A DNA stretch of 64,000 bases, taken from contig JAJFGS010000011.1 in assembly GCA_021775995.1 (NCBI GenBank), forward strand, positions 1 to 64,000. The letters are read 5' to 3'. This document shows, piece by piece, positions 35,342 through 42,261 of the stretch. The DNA is from Alphaproteobacteria bacterium. GTDB lineage: Bacteria > Pseudomonadota > Alphaproteobacteria > Micavibrionales > Micavibrionaceae. The notes beneath the pieces were generated by a model. That model was not told where the DNA came from. It searched no databases and worked only from the letters and a program-made list of their open reading frames with translations. Numbering within the stretch: the stretch's first letter is position 1; every line of letters starts with the position of its first letter. The position numbers were made by a program, and so were the translations under genes.

Positions 35342-35616
35342 TAAAGCTTGGACAAACAGACGATGGTCGTTTAGTTGTCGCCTCCAATCAACCGCTTCCT
35401 TCAAAAATTAAGCGGGTGGAATATTACCGCGAACAAAAGATATTCACCTTTGCCTTTGAGGATGAGGAGGATGAAGATATTCTTATGCCTCTTGAAGTTA
35501 GCGACGAAGTATCAGAAATTATTAAAGGTAGCCCCGATGTAATTATTGTTGCTACAACCAATGAAGGGGAAGATCCGAGCAAATATTTAAGCCCCCTAGT
35601 TCAAATCGGCGTATAA
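35338..35616 (+). CDS. Unknown 92-aa protein
   Basis: It opens MIKLGQTDDGRLVVAS and has an acidic middle (EDEEDEDILMPLEV) and the C-terminal PSKYLSPLVQIGV. No signal, membrane segment or cysteine is present, so it is a soluble cytoplasmic protein. It is coupled to the 56-aa gene before it. tRNA-Gly follows about 100 bp later. I do not recognise a family. Confidence 0.7.
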   Translation: MIKLGQTDDGRLVVASNQPLPSKIKRVEYYREQKIFTFAFEDEEDEDILMPLEVSDEVSEIIKGSPDVIIVATTNEGEDPSKYLSPLVQIGV

Positions 35617-35719
35617 ATCCAAAATATTTAAATTTTTACTTTCTGACCGTTTTGGCTTGATTTATTAACCAAAAACTCTATAAATCTCCTATCTACTAAG
35701 ACGATTTAATCGTTATTGA

Positions 35720-35794
35720 GCGGGTGTAGCTCAGGGGTAGAGCGCAACCTTGCCAAGGTTGAGGCCGAGGGTTCGAATCCCTTCACCCGCTCCA
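35720..35794 (+). tRNA. tRNA-Gly (GCC)
   Basis: GCGGGTG pairs with CACCCGC, followed by T and an encoded CCA. The D arm AGCTCAGGGGTAGAGC, the anticodon stem around TTGCCAA (anticodon GCC) and the T arm GAGGGTTCGAATCCCTT are complete. It is 75 nt long. Confidence 0.97.
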
Positions 35795-35806
35795 TTCTTT
35801 CAAAAA

Positions 35807-36796
35807 TCACTTTTTACTTCTAATCTTACGCCATTTGGCAACATTGGCATTATGTTCAGCCAACGTTTTTGCAAATACATGTCCCCCAGTTCCATCGGCA
35901 ACAAAAAAGATATAATCATTTTTTTCTGGATTTAACGTCGCCGCAATGGCCGCACGACCGGGATTACAAATTGGTCCGGGTGGTAAACCAGCATTTTTAT
36001 AGGTGTTATAAGGAGAATCTATTTCAAGATCTTTAAGCAACAATCTGCGCCCTAAAGGCCCCTTACCGCCATCTTTAATTTTGCCTTTTGTAATCGCGTA
36101 AATAACAGTTGGGTCGGTTTGTAAGGCAATCCCCTTATTCAACCGATTAACAAACACACCAGCAATGCGGGCACGCTCTTCACCGATACCCGTTTCTTTT
36201 TCAACAATAGAAGCTAAAATTATGGCTTGCTCTTTTGTGTTAAAGGGTAAATTTTTTGCACGCCCCGCCCACAATTCATCAATGGCTTTCGTCATTGCTA
36301 CTTGCATTTCATTAAGTTTATTCAGCCGTTGTTCATTTTTGGTATACAAGTATGTGTCAGGCAAAAGCGCACCTTCTTTTGGTACAGAATCAATGTCTCC
36401 CATTAAATCTTCTTGGGCATTTAATATTTTTACAATCTGAAAACTAGTTAGCCCTTCAGGAACTGTAATTTTACGACCGAAAACATCGCCAGCAGAAAGT
36501 TTTTTCATCACCTCTACCATAGGGATGTGTGCCGCAAATTCATATTCGCCAGCTTTAAGACTATTTCTTGATAATTTTGCTGCTACTTTAAATATAATAT
36601 TGTTTGAAATTACATTCTCTTGTTCAAGCTTATGAGCAATTTCACTAACCCCTTGACCACGTTCAATCAAAACATATTTTGTTTCATTTAATGGTCCTGA
36701 ATTTAAATAGTTATGTGCACCCCATCCCCCTGCAACAGCAATAGCAGCAACAGCAAGAGAGAAAAAAGACAGTAAAGAAAGGAATAAATGTTTCAT
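35807..36796 (-). CDS. mltG: Endolytic murein transglycosylase MltG
   Basis: A 329-aa protein (YceG family) with one N-terminal membrane helix (residues 4-24). A LysM-like domain follows (ERGQGVSEIAHKLEQENVIS), then the catalytic domain with Glu in SIVEKETGIGEERARIAGVF and GIALQTDPTVIYA. It cleaves nascent glycan strands and may set their length. It lies 24 bp after fabF on the same strand, as often in proteobacteria. Confidence 0.94.
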   Translation of the reverse strand: MKHLFLSLLSFFSLAVAAIAVAGGWGAHNYLNSGPLNETKYVLIERGQGVSEIAHKLEQENVISNNIIFKVAAKLSRNSLKAGEYEFAAHIPMVEVMKKLSAGDVFGRKITVPEGLTSFQIVKILNAQEDLMGDIDSVPKEGALLPDTYLYTKNEQRLNKLNEMQVAMTKAIDELWAGRAKNLPFNTKEQAIILASIVEKETGIGEERARIAGVFVNRLNKGIALQTDPTVIYAITKGKIKDGGKGPLGRRLLLKDLEIDSPYNTYKNAGLPPGPICNPGRAAIAATLNPEKNDYIFFVADGTGGHVFAKTLAEHNANVAKWRKIRSKK

Positions 36797-36819
36797 GCTT
36801 GAGGATTATAGCCCCATAA

Positions 36820-38103
36820 CTACACTTCGCGTAATATCAAAGATGCATTTGTCCCACCAAAACCAAAAGAATTAGATAACGCTGTTGTTACTTTTTTCTC
36901 TTTGGCAACTTTAGGTACCAAATCAATGCCCTGACAAGGTTCAGATATATTTTCCAAATTTAATGTTGGGGGCAACATATTTGTTTGAATAGCTTTAACA
37001 GAAAAAATTGCTTCGACCGCACCAGCCGCACCCAATAAATGACCGATGGCTGATTTGGTTGAGGACATTGAAATTTTATCCAAAGCCGGCTCAAAGAGAC
37101 GTTTCACAGCCGTACATTCAATGCCGTCACCCACAGGAGTCGAGGTTCCATGTGCGTTAATATAATCAACATCTTCAGGGTTTATTTCTGCACGTTTCAA
37201 TGCCGCACGCATAGCACGAAACCCACCATCACCATCTTCGGCTGGGGTTGTAATATGGTAGGCATCGCCTGATAAACCATAACCAATCACTTCTGCATAT
37301 ATTTCTGCACCGCGTGCTTTTGCGTGTTCATATTCTTCCAAAACAACAACACCTGCACCTTCGGCAATCACAAAACCATCACGGCCTTCATCAAAAGGAC
37401 GAGAAGCTGCCGTTGGATCATCATTATATTTTGTTGATAAGGCGCGCGCAGCCGCAAAACCACCAACACCCAAAGGTGTTACAGCAGCTTCTGCACCACC
37501 AGCAATCATCACATCAGCATCACCAAGAGCAATTAGACGGGCTGAATCACCAATGGCGTGCGCTCCTGTTGAACAGGCTGTCACAACGGAATGATTTGGT
37601 CCTTTAAAGCCATGTTTAATTGATATATGTCCTGAAGCTAAATTAATCAGCATCGCAGGAATACAAAATGGAGAAAGACGGCGCGGACCGCGCTCAGCCA
37701 AAGTCGTCGCACTGTCATACATCGTTGTTAAGCCACCAATACCAGATCCCACAAGAACGCCTGTGCGCTCACGCTGTTCATCTGTCTCCGCTTTCCAACC
37801 AGAATCAGCAATCGCCTCTTCAGCCGCCGCTATACCGTAAACAATAAACGGATCCATCTTACGTTGATCTTTTGGCGGAACAAAAAGATCGGCATTAAAT
37901 TCACCGTTTGAAGGATTTTCATCTTTTGTTTTTGGAATAACACCAGCAACTTTTGAGGCGTAATCATCGATATTAAAGTCATCACCAAAATGAGTAATTT
38001 TATCCAGACCGCTTTTTGAATTTAAAAGCGCATCCCAATTCCGCTCCACCCCTAACCCAAGGGGTGAAACAATGCCCATACCTGTTACAACAACTCTACG
38101 CAT
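36820..38103 (-). CDS. fabF: 3-oxoacyl-[acyl-carrier-protein] synthase II
   Basis: A 427-aa condensing enzyme. The catalytic Cys is in SVVTACSTGAHAIGD, the two His in INAHGTSTPVGD and KSAIGHLLGAAGAVEA. It extends acyl-ACP with malonyl-ACP in fatty-acid synthesis. It follows acpP by 47 bp and precedes mltG, forming acpP-fabF-mltG. Confidence 0.97.
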   Translation of the reverse strand: MRRVVVTGMGIVSPLGLGVERNWDALLNSKSGLDKITHFGDDFNIDDYASKVAGVIPKTKDENPSNGEFNADLFVPPKDQRKMDPFIVYGIAAAEEAIADSGWKAETDEQRERTGVLVGSGIGGLTTMYDSATTLAERGPRRLSPFCIPAMLINLASGHISIKHGFKGPNHSVVTACSTGAHAIGDSARLIALGDADVMIAGGAEAAVTPLGVGGFAAARALSTKYNDDPTAASRPFDEGRDGFVIAEGAGVVVLEEYEHAKARGAEIYAEVIGYGLSGDAYHITTPAEDGDGGFRAMRAALKRAEINPEDVDYINAHGTSTPVGDGIECTAVKRLFEPALDKISMSSTKSAIGHLLGAAGAVEAIFSVKAIQTNMLPPTLNLENISEPCQGIDLVPKVAKEKKVTTALSNSFGFGGTNASLILREV

Positions 38104-38150
38104 AATTTTTATCTTTCCATCAAGCCGATAGAAAGAGCAAGTAATGTTGC

Positions 38151-38390
38151 TTATTCAGCAGCATTTTCCTTGATAAAGTTAACGGCATCGCCAACTGTTT
38201 GGATTTTCTCTGCGGCATCGTCAGGTATTTCAACTTTGAATTCTTCTTCAAATGCCATGACCAACTCAACTGTGTCGAGTGAGTCTGCGCCAAGATCATC
38301 AATAAAACTTGCACCTTCATTTACTTTGTCTTCGTCAACACCTAAATGCTCGACAACAATTTTTTTAACGCGGTCTGCAATATCACTCAT
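38151..38390 (-). CDS. acpP: Acyl carrier protein
   Basis: A 79-aa acidic helical protein with the phosphopantetheine site Ser in [19 protein letters not shown]. It carries growing acyl chains. GGGAAATT lies before the start. The 140 bp upstream, up to the HAD remnant, contain its own promoter region. Confidence 0.97.
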   Translation of the reverse strand: MSDIADRVKKIVVEHLGVDEDKVNEGASFIDDLGADSLDTVELVMAFEEEFKVEIPDDAAEKIQTVGDAVNFIKENAAE

Positions 38391-38530
38391 AGAATTTCCC
38401 TTATCTTTTTTGTTAGTAATAATTAGTTTAAATAAAGTTTGTTAAAAACTGCGCGGACTTTACCAAGCCGAACTTTATTTGCAAGACATTTCGTCCTTAT
38501 AGCATTTGATAGATAAATATAATAATGTTT

Positions 38531-38671
38531 TCAAAGTTTTAGCACTTTCCCCATGTGGATAAAATCATCAAAAATCTGGGTTGCACCAGCCTCAATTAGC
38601 CACGATTCTGACATTTCTTTGTTATGTGATGTCCCATCGCAATCAAAAATGATGAGGTCATAATCCTTCAT
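38531..38671 (-). pseudogene. Internally deleted HAD phosphatase remnant
   Basis: A 46-aa frame whose ATG overlaps the fabG stop (TGATG). The start, MKDYDLIIFDCDGT, is motif I of a HAD phosphatase. The end, WLIEAGATQIFDDFIHMGKV, matches the usual HAD C-terminus (EAGA..VFDDM). About 150 residues between them, with motifs II-IV, are missing. The open frame suggests an in-frame deletion, or a small protein kept for another reason. Without the Asp-rich motif IV it cannot be a normal phosphatase. Confidence 0.65.
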
Positions 38672-39420
38672 CAAACCATTGCCATGCCGCCATTGACATG
38701 AATAGTTGCCCCCGTCACATAAGCCGCTTCATCGGAAGCCAGATAAGCCACAGCCGATGCAATCTCGCGCGGCGCACCCATACGTCCCATTGGAATAGTT
38801 GAATTAATTTTTTCCTTTTGACCGTCATCAAGTGCTTCCGTCATCGCCGTCGCAATGAAACCCGGTGCCACACAATTAACCGTGATACCACGAGACGCAA
38901 TTTCCATTCCCATCGCTTTTGTCCAACCCACAAGACCTGCCTTTGATGCCACATAATTACATTGTCCTGGATTACCCGTTGTGCCGACGACAGAAGAAAT
39001 ATTAATGATACGACCAAAACGACGTTTCATCATGCCGCGTTGGCACGCCTTTGCAATCATAAAAGGGGCTGTTAAATTAACATCGAGAACTTCGTTCCAT
39101 TCTTCCTCTTTCATCCGCATCGATAAATTATCGCGCGCCAAACCTGCATTGTTAACAAGGATATCAATTTGTCCCATCGCTGCTTCCGCCTCTTTAACCA
39201 ATGCCGCAATACCATCCGCATTTGATAAATCAGCCACAATGGCATGAACATTTGAGCCCCCAGAATTCTTTAAGTCTGCCGCCAACGCATCAAGCTTTTC
39301 TTTATTACGACCAGAAATAGCAACAACAGCACCCTGCGCGTGAAGGGCTTTAGCAATCTCGCCACCAATACCGCCCGTTGCCCCCGTCACCAAAGCCATT
39401 TTACCTGTTAAATCAAACAT
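38671..39420 (-). CDS. fabG: 3-oxoacyl-[acyl-carrier-protein] reductase
   Basis: A 249-aa short-chain dehydrogenase that reduces 3-ketoacyl-ACP with NADPH. The cofactor motif is TGATGGIGGEIAKAL, followed by NNAGLARDN and the catalytic NISSVVG with YVASKAG (Tyr, Lys). I start it at 39420 because AAGGAG lies 8 bp upstream of that ATG; a longer frame from 39450 would begin inside a hairpin repeat. It is separated from acpP by a HAD remnant and about 140 bp. Confidence 0.95.
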   Translation of the reverse strand: MFDLTGKMALVTGATGGIGGEIAKALHAQGAVVAISGRNKEKLDALAADLKNSGGSNVHAIVADLSNADGIAALVKEAEAAMGQIDILVNNAGLARDNLSMRMKEEEWNEVLDVNLTAPFMIAKACQRGMMKRRFGRIINISSVVGTTGNPGQCNYVASKAGLVGWTKAMGMEIASRGITVNCVAPGFIATAMTEALDDGQKEKINSTIPMGRMGAPREIASAVAYLASDEAAYVTGATIHVNGGMAMV

Positions 39421-39442
39421 CTTAAAACTCCTTTTATTGTTT

Positions 39443-39471
39443 GTCGTCATGCGGGCAAGCCCGAGGACGCT
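39443..39471. repeat. Short hairpin repeat H, copy 1
   Basis: CGTCATGCGGGCAAGCCCGAGGACGC: stem CGGGC / GCCCG inside a conserved GTCAT...GAGGAC frame shared with 39482, 40376 and 44848, in which the stem bases differ but still pair. Confidence 0.6.
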
Positions 39472-39481
39472 CTATTTTTTG

Positions 39482-39508
39482 CCGTCATACGCATAAATGC
39501 GAGGACGC
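39482..39508. repeat. Short hairpin repeat H, copy 2
   Basis: CGTCATACGCATAAATGCGAGGACGC with stem CGCAT / ATGCG. It is the exact inverse of copy 3 at 40376-40400. Confidence 0.65.
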
Positions 39509-39555
39509 TTTTTATAAATTTCGGGGCAAGAGTACGAAAAAGCATACGGGATGAA

Positions 39556-39650
39556 AAGAGGGATTTTTTCGCTCTGTAACATATTGATATAATGGACAGA
39601 TTAGAGTTACTCAGTTTGCTCCTTGGAAATTGGGGAGGGGGGGGTATGGA
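39556..39650. repeat. Dispersed ~90-bp repeat S, copy 2
   Basis: Inverted relative to copy 1 at 19455-19540. It has the same AGAGTTACTC core, the GTTTGCTCCTTGG stretch and the terminal G tract. Confidence 0.7.
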
Positions 39651-39687
39651 CACCCATTGTTTTACGTATTTTATGGAGGATTTTATA

Positions 39688-39714
39688 AGATCCCTCGACT
39701 TCGCTCGGGATGAC
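39688..39714. repeat. Hairpin repeat with GATCCCTCGACTTCGCTCGG core
   Basis: An imperfect palindrome ending GGGATGAC, of the type found dispersed in many bacterial genomes. Only one clear copy is in this window. Confidence 0.5.
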
Positions 39715-39754
39715 AGTGGAAAGAGTGTGTGCGTGTAATGGTGGAGGAGGCAGG

Positions 39755-39816
39755 CATCCCAAACTTGATTTGGGATCCAGTTAGGTTTTGCTGGATCCTG
39801 ACTTTCGTCAGGATGC
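39755..39816. repeat. Double hairpin repeat
   Basis: Two perfect 8-bp stems: ATCCCAAA-CTTGA-TTTGGGAT and ATCCTGAC-TTTC-GTCAGGAT, separated by about 20 bp. It resembles dispersed repeats of alphaproteobacterial genomes. Confidence 0.6.
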
Positions 39817-39873
39817 TGGTGGGGTGTAGGGGTGACGGTGGAGAAGACAGGCGGGATAACGGTGTGGGCAGGC

Positions 39874-39941
39874 GCAACCCCGTACTTGTTACGGAGTCTG
39901 TTAAAAGAAGGGAGGAGACCCCGCAATAAATGCGGGGTTAC
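39874..39941. repeat. Bipartite palindromic repeat R, copy 2 (degenerate)
   Basis: First arm AACCCCGTACTTGTTACGGAGTC carries one stem mismatch; the second arm GACCCCGCAATAAATGCGGGGT is perfect. The ends GTTAC/CAACC are kept. Confidence 0.8.
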
Positions 39942-40091
39942 GGTACAGACTCGCGGGGTTGCGGTGAGGGTTGGCGAGGTTACGTTCTTTGGGTGGCCTG
40001 TGTTTTTCTTTAAAATAACCATTTAGCAGAATAGCACCTTATAGCGGAAGAGTCGAGGAATAATTTCCTATGCTTTATATACTCATCTCCA

Positions 40092-40185
40092 CGTCATTCC
40101 CTGAATTTAACAAGTTAAATTCTAGGGGAATCTATCACCGCTTAGAGATCGCCCTAGAATAGGCGTTGCCTATTCAGGCGATGAC
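40092..40185. repeat. Double-hairpin repeat M, copy 1
   Basis: Left arm: CGTCATTCCCTGAATTTAAC pairs through GTTAAATTCTAGGGGAAT. Right arm: GATCGCCCTAGAATAGGC pairs through GCCTATTCAGGCGATGAC. Compared with 43795-43902 the conserved blocks are the same but the loop-proximal stem bases differ and still pair. Confidence 0.8.
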
Positions 40186-40206
40186 AATAATAGTGGTGAA
40201 TATTCT

Positions 40207-40288
40207 GGATTGCTTCGTCAGGCTTTTCAGGCTCAGGCACCCTCAAAATTATATTTGGCGCGCTACGCAAGCCTTTCTCGCAATGACG
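40207..40288. repeat. Dispersed palindrome B, copy 1
   Basis: Ends GGATTGCTTCGTC and CTCGCAATGACG; related by its ends to the stretch at 45652-45693. Confidence 0.5.
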
Positions 40289-40375
40289 GTGTTTTATGTA
40301 TGTTAGAAAATTATTACGTCAATAAATTTCTCTTTTCCCCTTGATTTTAGCCAAAACACTCCCTATAACCCTCAT

Positions 40376-40400
40376 CAGTCCTCGCATTTATGCGTATGAC
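40376..40400. repeat. Short hairpin repeat H, copy 3
   Basis: GTCCTCGCATTTATGCGTATGAC, exact inverse of copy 2. Confidence 0.65.
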
Positions 40401-40474
40401 AAATGAAAACTACTGACCTCGCTAGCTAATGAAGGCCATGGCTAGCTTAATTTTATAACCGAGAGGAACCGAAA

Positions 40475-40864
40475 ATGCCTTATTATGAAACCGTGTTTAT
40501 TGCACGGCAGGATTTGAGCGAGACTCAAGTTAAAGATCTAACCGACGGCTACATCAAGATTATTGAAGATGCCAAAGGTAAAATTCACAAAACAGAAAAC
40601 TGGGGCCTACGTACCCTTGCGTACCGCATCAAGAAAAACCGTCGTGGTCATTATATGTTGATTGAAAGCGATGTTGCCGCACCCGCCATCCATGAGATGG
40701 AACGGACAATGCGTTTGAACGAAGATATCCTTCGTTACATGACAACACGTCAAGATGAGTTATCAACTGGCCCGTCAATTATCATGGATAAATCATCACG
40801 CGACACAGGTGATGACAAAAAACCATACGAAAAGAAACCATACCAAAATAAGGATGCAGCATAA
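40475..40864 (+). CDS. rpsF: 30S ribosomal protein S6
   Basis: A 129-aa protein: [20 protein letters not shown], then [19 protein letters not shown] and [11 protein letters not shown], all conserved in S6. The last 25 residues are a charged tail ([14 protein letters not shown]). GAGAGGAACC precedes ATG 40475. Its last base overlaps the rpsR start (TAATG), beginning the rpsF-rpsR-rplI operon. Confidence 0.97.
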   Translation: MPYYETVFIARQDLSETQVKDLTDGYIKIIEDAKGKIHKTENWGLRTLAYRIKKNRRGHYMLIESDVAAPAIHEMERTMRLNEDILRYMTTRQDELSTGPSIIMDKSSRDTGDDKKPYEKKPYQNKDAA

Positions 40865-41145
40865 TGGCCTACGAAAATAAAGATAATGCACAATCAGATG
40901 GTGCAAAAGGTGGATTTTTCCGTCGTAGTAAATCTTGCCCATTCTCTGGTGAAAATGCACCAGCGATTGATTGGAAAGATACAAAAACGTTAAGCCGTTA
41001 TGTTTCAGAACGTGGCAAAATGGTACCGAGCCGTATTACGAATGTTTCACAAAAGAAACAACGTAAGTTAGCGCAAGCCGTTAAACGTGCCCGTTATATG
41101 GCGATGATGCCTTACCTTCGTTACGACGCAGATAACCAAAGATAA
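40864..41145 (+). CDS. rpsR: 30S ribosomal protein S18
   Basis: A 93-aa protein with [39 protein letters not shown] and [20 protein letters not shown]18 binds next to S6 on the 30S platform. The N-terminal 15 residues are a short acidic extension. rplI follows after 24 bp. Confidence 0.97.
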   Translation: MAYENKDNAQSDGAKGGFFRRSKSCPFSGENAPAIDWKDTKTLSRYVSERGKMVPSRITNVSQKKQRKLAQAVKRARYMAMMPYLRYDADNQR

Positions 41146-41169
41146 ATTATAAAATAAGGACTTAAAAAA

Positions 41170-41946
41170 ATGGCTACACAAGTTATTTTACTAGAACGCA
41201 TTGAAAAGTTAGGCGGCATGGGTGACATCGTAAATGTTAAATCAGGCTATGCCAGAAACTTTTTGTTGCCACAACACAAAGCATTACGCGCAACAGATAG
41301 TAATATTGCGTATTTTAAAACGCAGAAAGCTTCATTAGAAAAAGCAAATAACGAAAGAAAAACTGCGGCAGAGAAACATGCAAAAACGCTTAAAGGCTTA
41401 ACTGTTTCACTTATCCGTCAAGCAGGCGAAGCGGGTCAACTTTATGGCTCAGTGACATCTCGTGATATTGCGGAAGCCGTGAACGACGCCGCTGAACAAA
41501 AAGTGGATCGTAATACGATTGACCTGAACCAAAACTTCAAGGAAATTGGATTATTCCCAGTCACTGTGACTTTGCACCCTGAAGTAAAAATTGAAATCAC
41601 AATTAATATTGCCCGTACAGATGATGAAGCGAAAGCCCAATTGAAATCTGGTAAGGCGATGATTGCAAATGATCAACAAGATGCTGAAGCCAAAGCAGTA
41701 GCGAAGGCCGCAGCAGCCGAGAAGGCAAAAGAAGCCTTAATGGACAAAGATGCCTTGGCTTCTGAAAAAGAAGCTGACGCTAAAGCGGCTGAAAAAGCTG
41801 TTGAAGATGATGCGAAGGCAGCGGCAAAAGCCGAAGCTAAAGCAGCGAAAAAAGCGGAAGCTGTTGAAGAAGAAGCAACGGAAGAAGGCGAAGCTGTTGA
41901 AGCTTCTGCTGAGACTTCTGAAGAAGCGACAGAAGAAAAAGCTTAA
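41170..41946 (+). CDS. rplI: 50S ribosomal protein L9
   Basis: The first ~150 residues are standard L9: VILLERIEKLGGMGDIVNVK and GYARNFLLPQHKALRAT. The protein is 258 aa against ~150 usual; residues 160-258 are a low-complexity Ala/Lys/Glu tail (AKAEAKAAKKAEAVEEEA), likely helical and highly charged. AAGGACTTAAAAAA precedes the start. It is the last gene of the operon, ended by the terminator at 42053. Confidence 0.96.
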   Translation: MATQVILLERIEKLGGMGDIVNVKSGYARNFLLPQHKALRATDSNIAYFKTQKASLEKANNERKTAAEKHAKTLKGLTVSLIRQAGEAGQLYGSVTSRDIAEAVNDAAEQKVDRNTIDLNQNFKEIGLFPVTVTLHPEVKIEITINIARTDDEAKAQLKSGKAMIANDQQDAEAKAVAKAAAAEKAKEALMDKDALASEKEADAKAAEKAVEDDAKAAAKAEAKAAKKAEAVEEEATEEGEAVEASAETSEEATEEKA

Positions 41947-41955
41947 ACTGTCTAT

Positions 41956-42029
41956 CGTCATTTCGAACAAAGCAACGCCTTGGAGAAATTTTAATATTTA
42001 AAGATTCCTCACATACGTTCGGAATGACG
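41956..42029. repeat. Dispersed palindrome with GTCATTTCGAAC / GTTCGGAATGAC ends
   Basis: An imperfect ~74-bp palindrome just after rplI. Its ends match a kind of repeat widespread in bacterial genomes. Confidence 0.55.
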
Positions 42030-42052
42030 ACGAGCACAAATATAAATGTTAA

Positions 42053-42080
42053 AAACCCGCTTTATTCAGGCGGGTTTTTT
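42053..42080 (+). terminator. Terminator of the rpsF-rpsR-rplI operon
   Basis: AACCCGC-TTTATTCAG-GCGGGTT followed by TTTT, about 105 bp after rplI. Confidence 0.85.
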
Positions 42081-42095
42081 ATGATCCTGAACAAA

Positions 42096-42163
42096 GTAAC
42101 CCCGTATTTATTACGGGGTCTACCCATGTTTTTGCAAAGACCCCGCAACAAGTGCGGGGTTAC
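42096..42163. repeat. Bipartite palindromic repeat R, copy 3
   Basis: GTAACCCCGTATTTATTACGGGGTC and GACCCCGCAACAAGTGCGGGGTTAC, 18 bp apart, with both hairpins perfect and the whole 68 bp roughly palindromic. The remaining 42164-42261, up to dnaB, shows nothing else. Confidence 0.9.
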
Positions 42164-42261
42164 ATTAGAGAACAATAAACCGCCGACTTCTCCCCGCTAT
42201 CCACAGACCCATAAGATTAATTAAGCTCCCCTTTTTATGGCCGTTGTGGCATAAACTATAA

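Larger units (their letters stand above)
39421..40474. other. 1-kb repeat-rich intergenic region
   Basis: I see no credible gene. Nearly the whole stretch is made of palindromic repeats of at least six kinds, listed separately: hairpins at 39443, 39482 and 40376, the S repeat at 39556, hairpins at 39688 and 39755, the R repeat at 39874, the M repeat at 40092 and an attenuated palindrome at 40207. A 191-codon frame on the minus strand (39447-40022) is only a translation of these repeats. The final ~40 bp hold an inverted GCTAGC pair (40426, 40441) and the rpsF ribosome site. Confidence 0.75.

Noticed and set aside
39447-40022. A 191-aa protein upstream of fabG
   Set aside because: Its sequence is entirely the translation of known repeat families in the window and has no ribosome site or protein-like composition.
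40424-40474. S6:S18-binding leader RNA in front of rpsF
   Set aside because: A GCTAGC inverted pair and a CCG near the start are present, but I could not fold them into the known motif with confidence.
42024-42224. A 66-aa frame before dnaB
   Set aside because: It is the terminator plus the R repeat read as protein (VTPYLLRGL and RPRNKCGVT).
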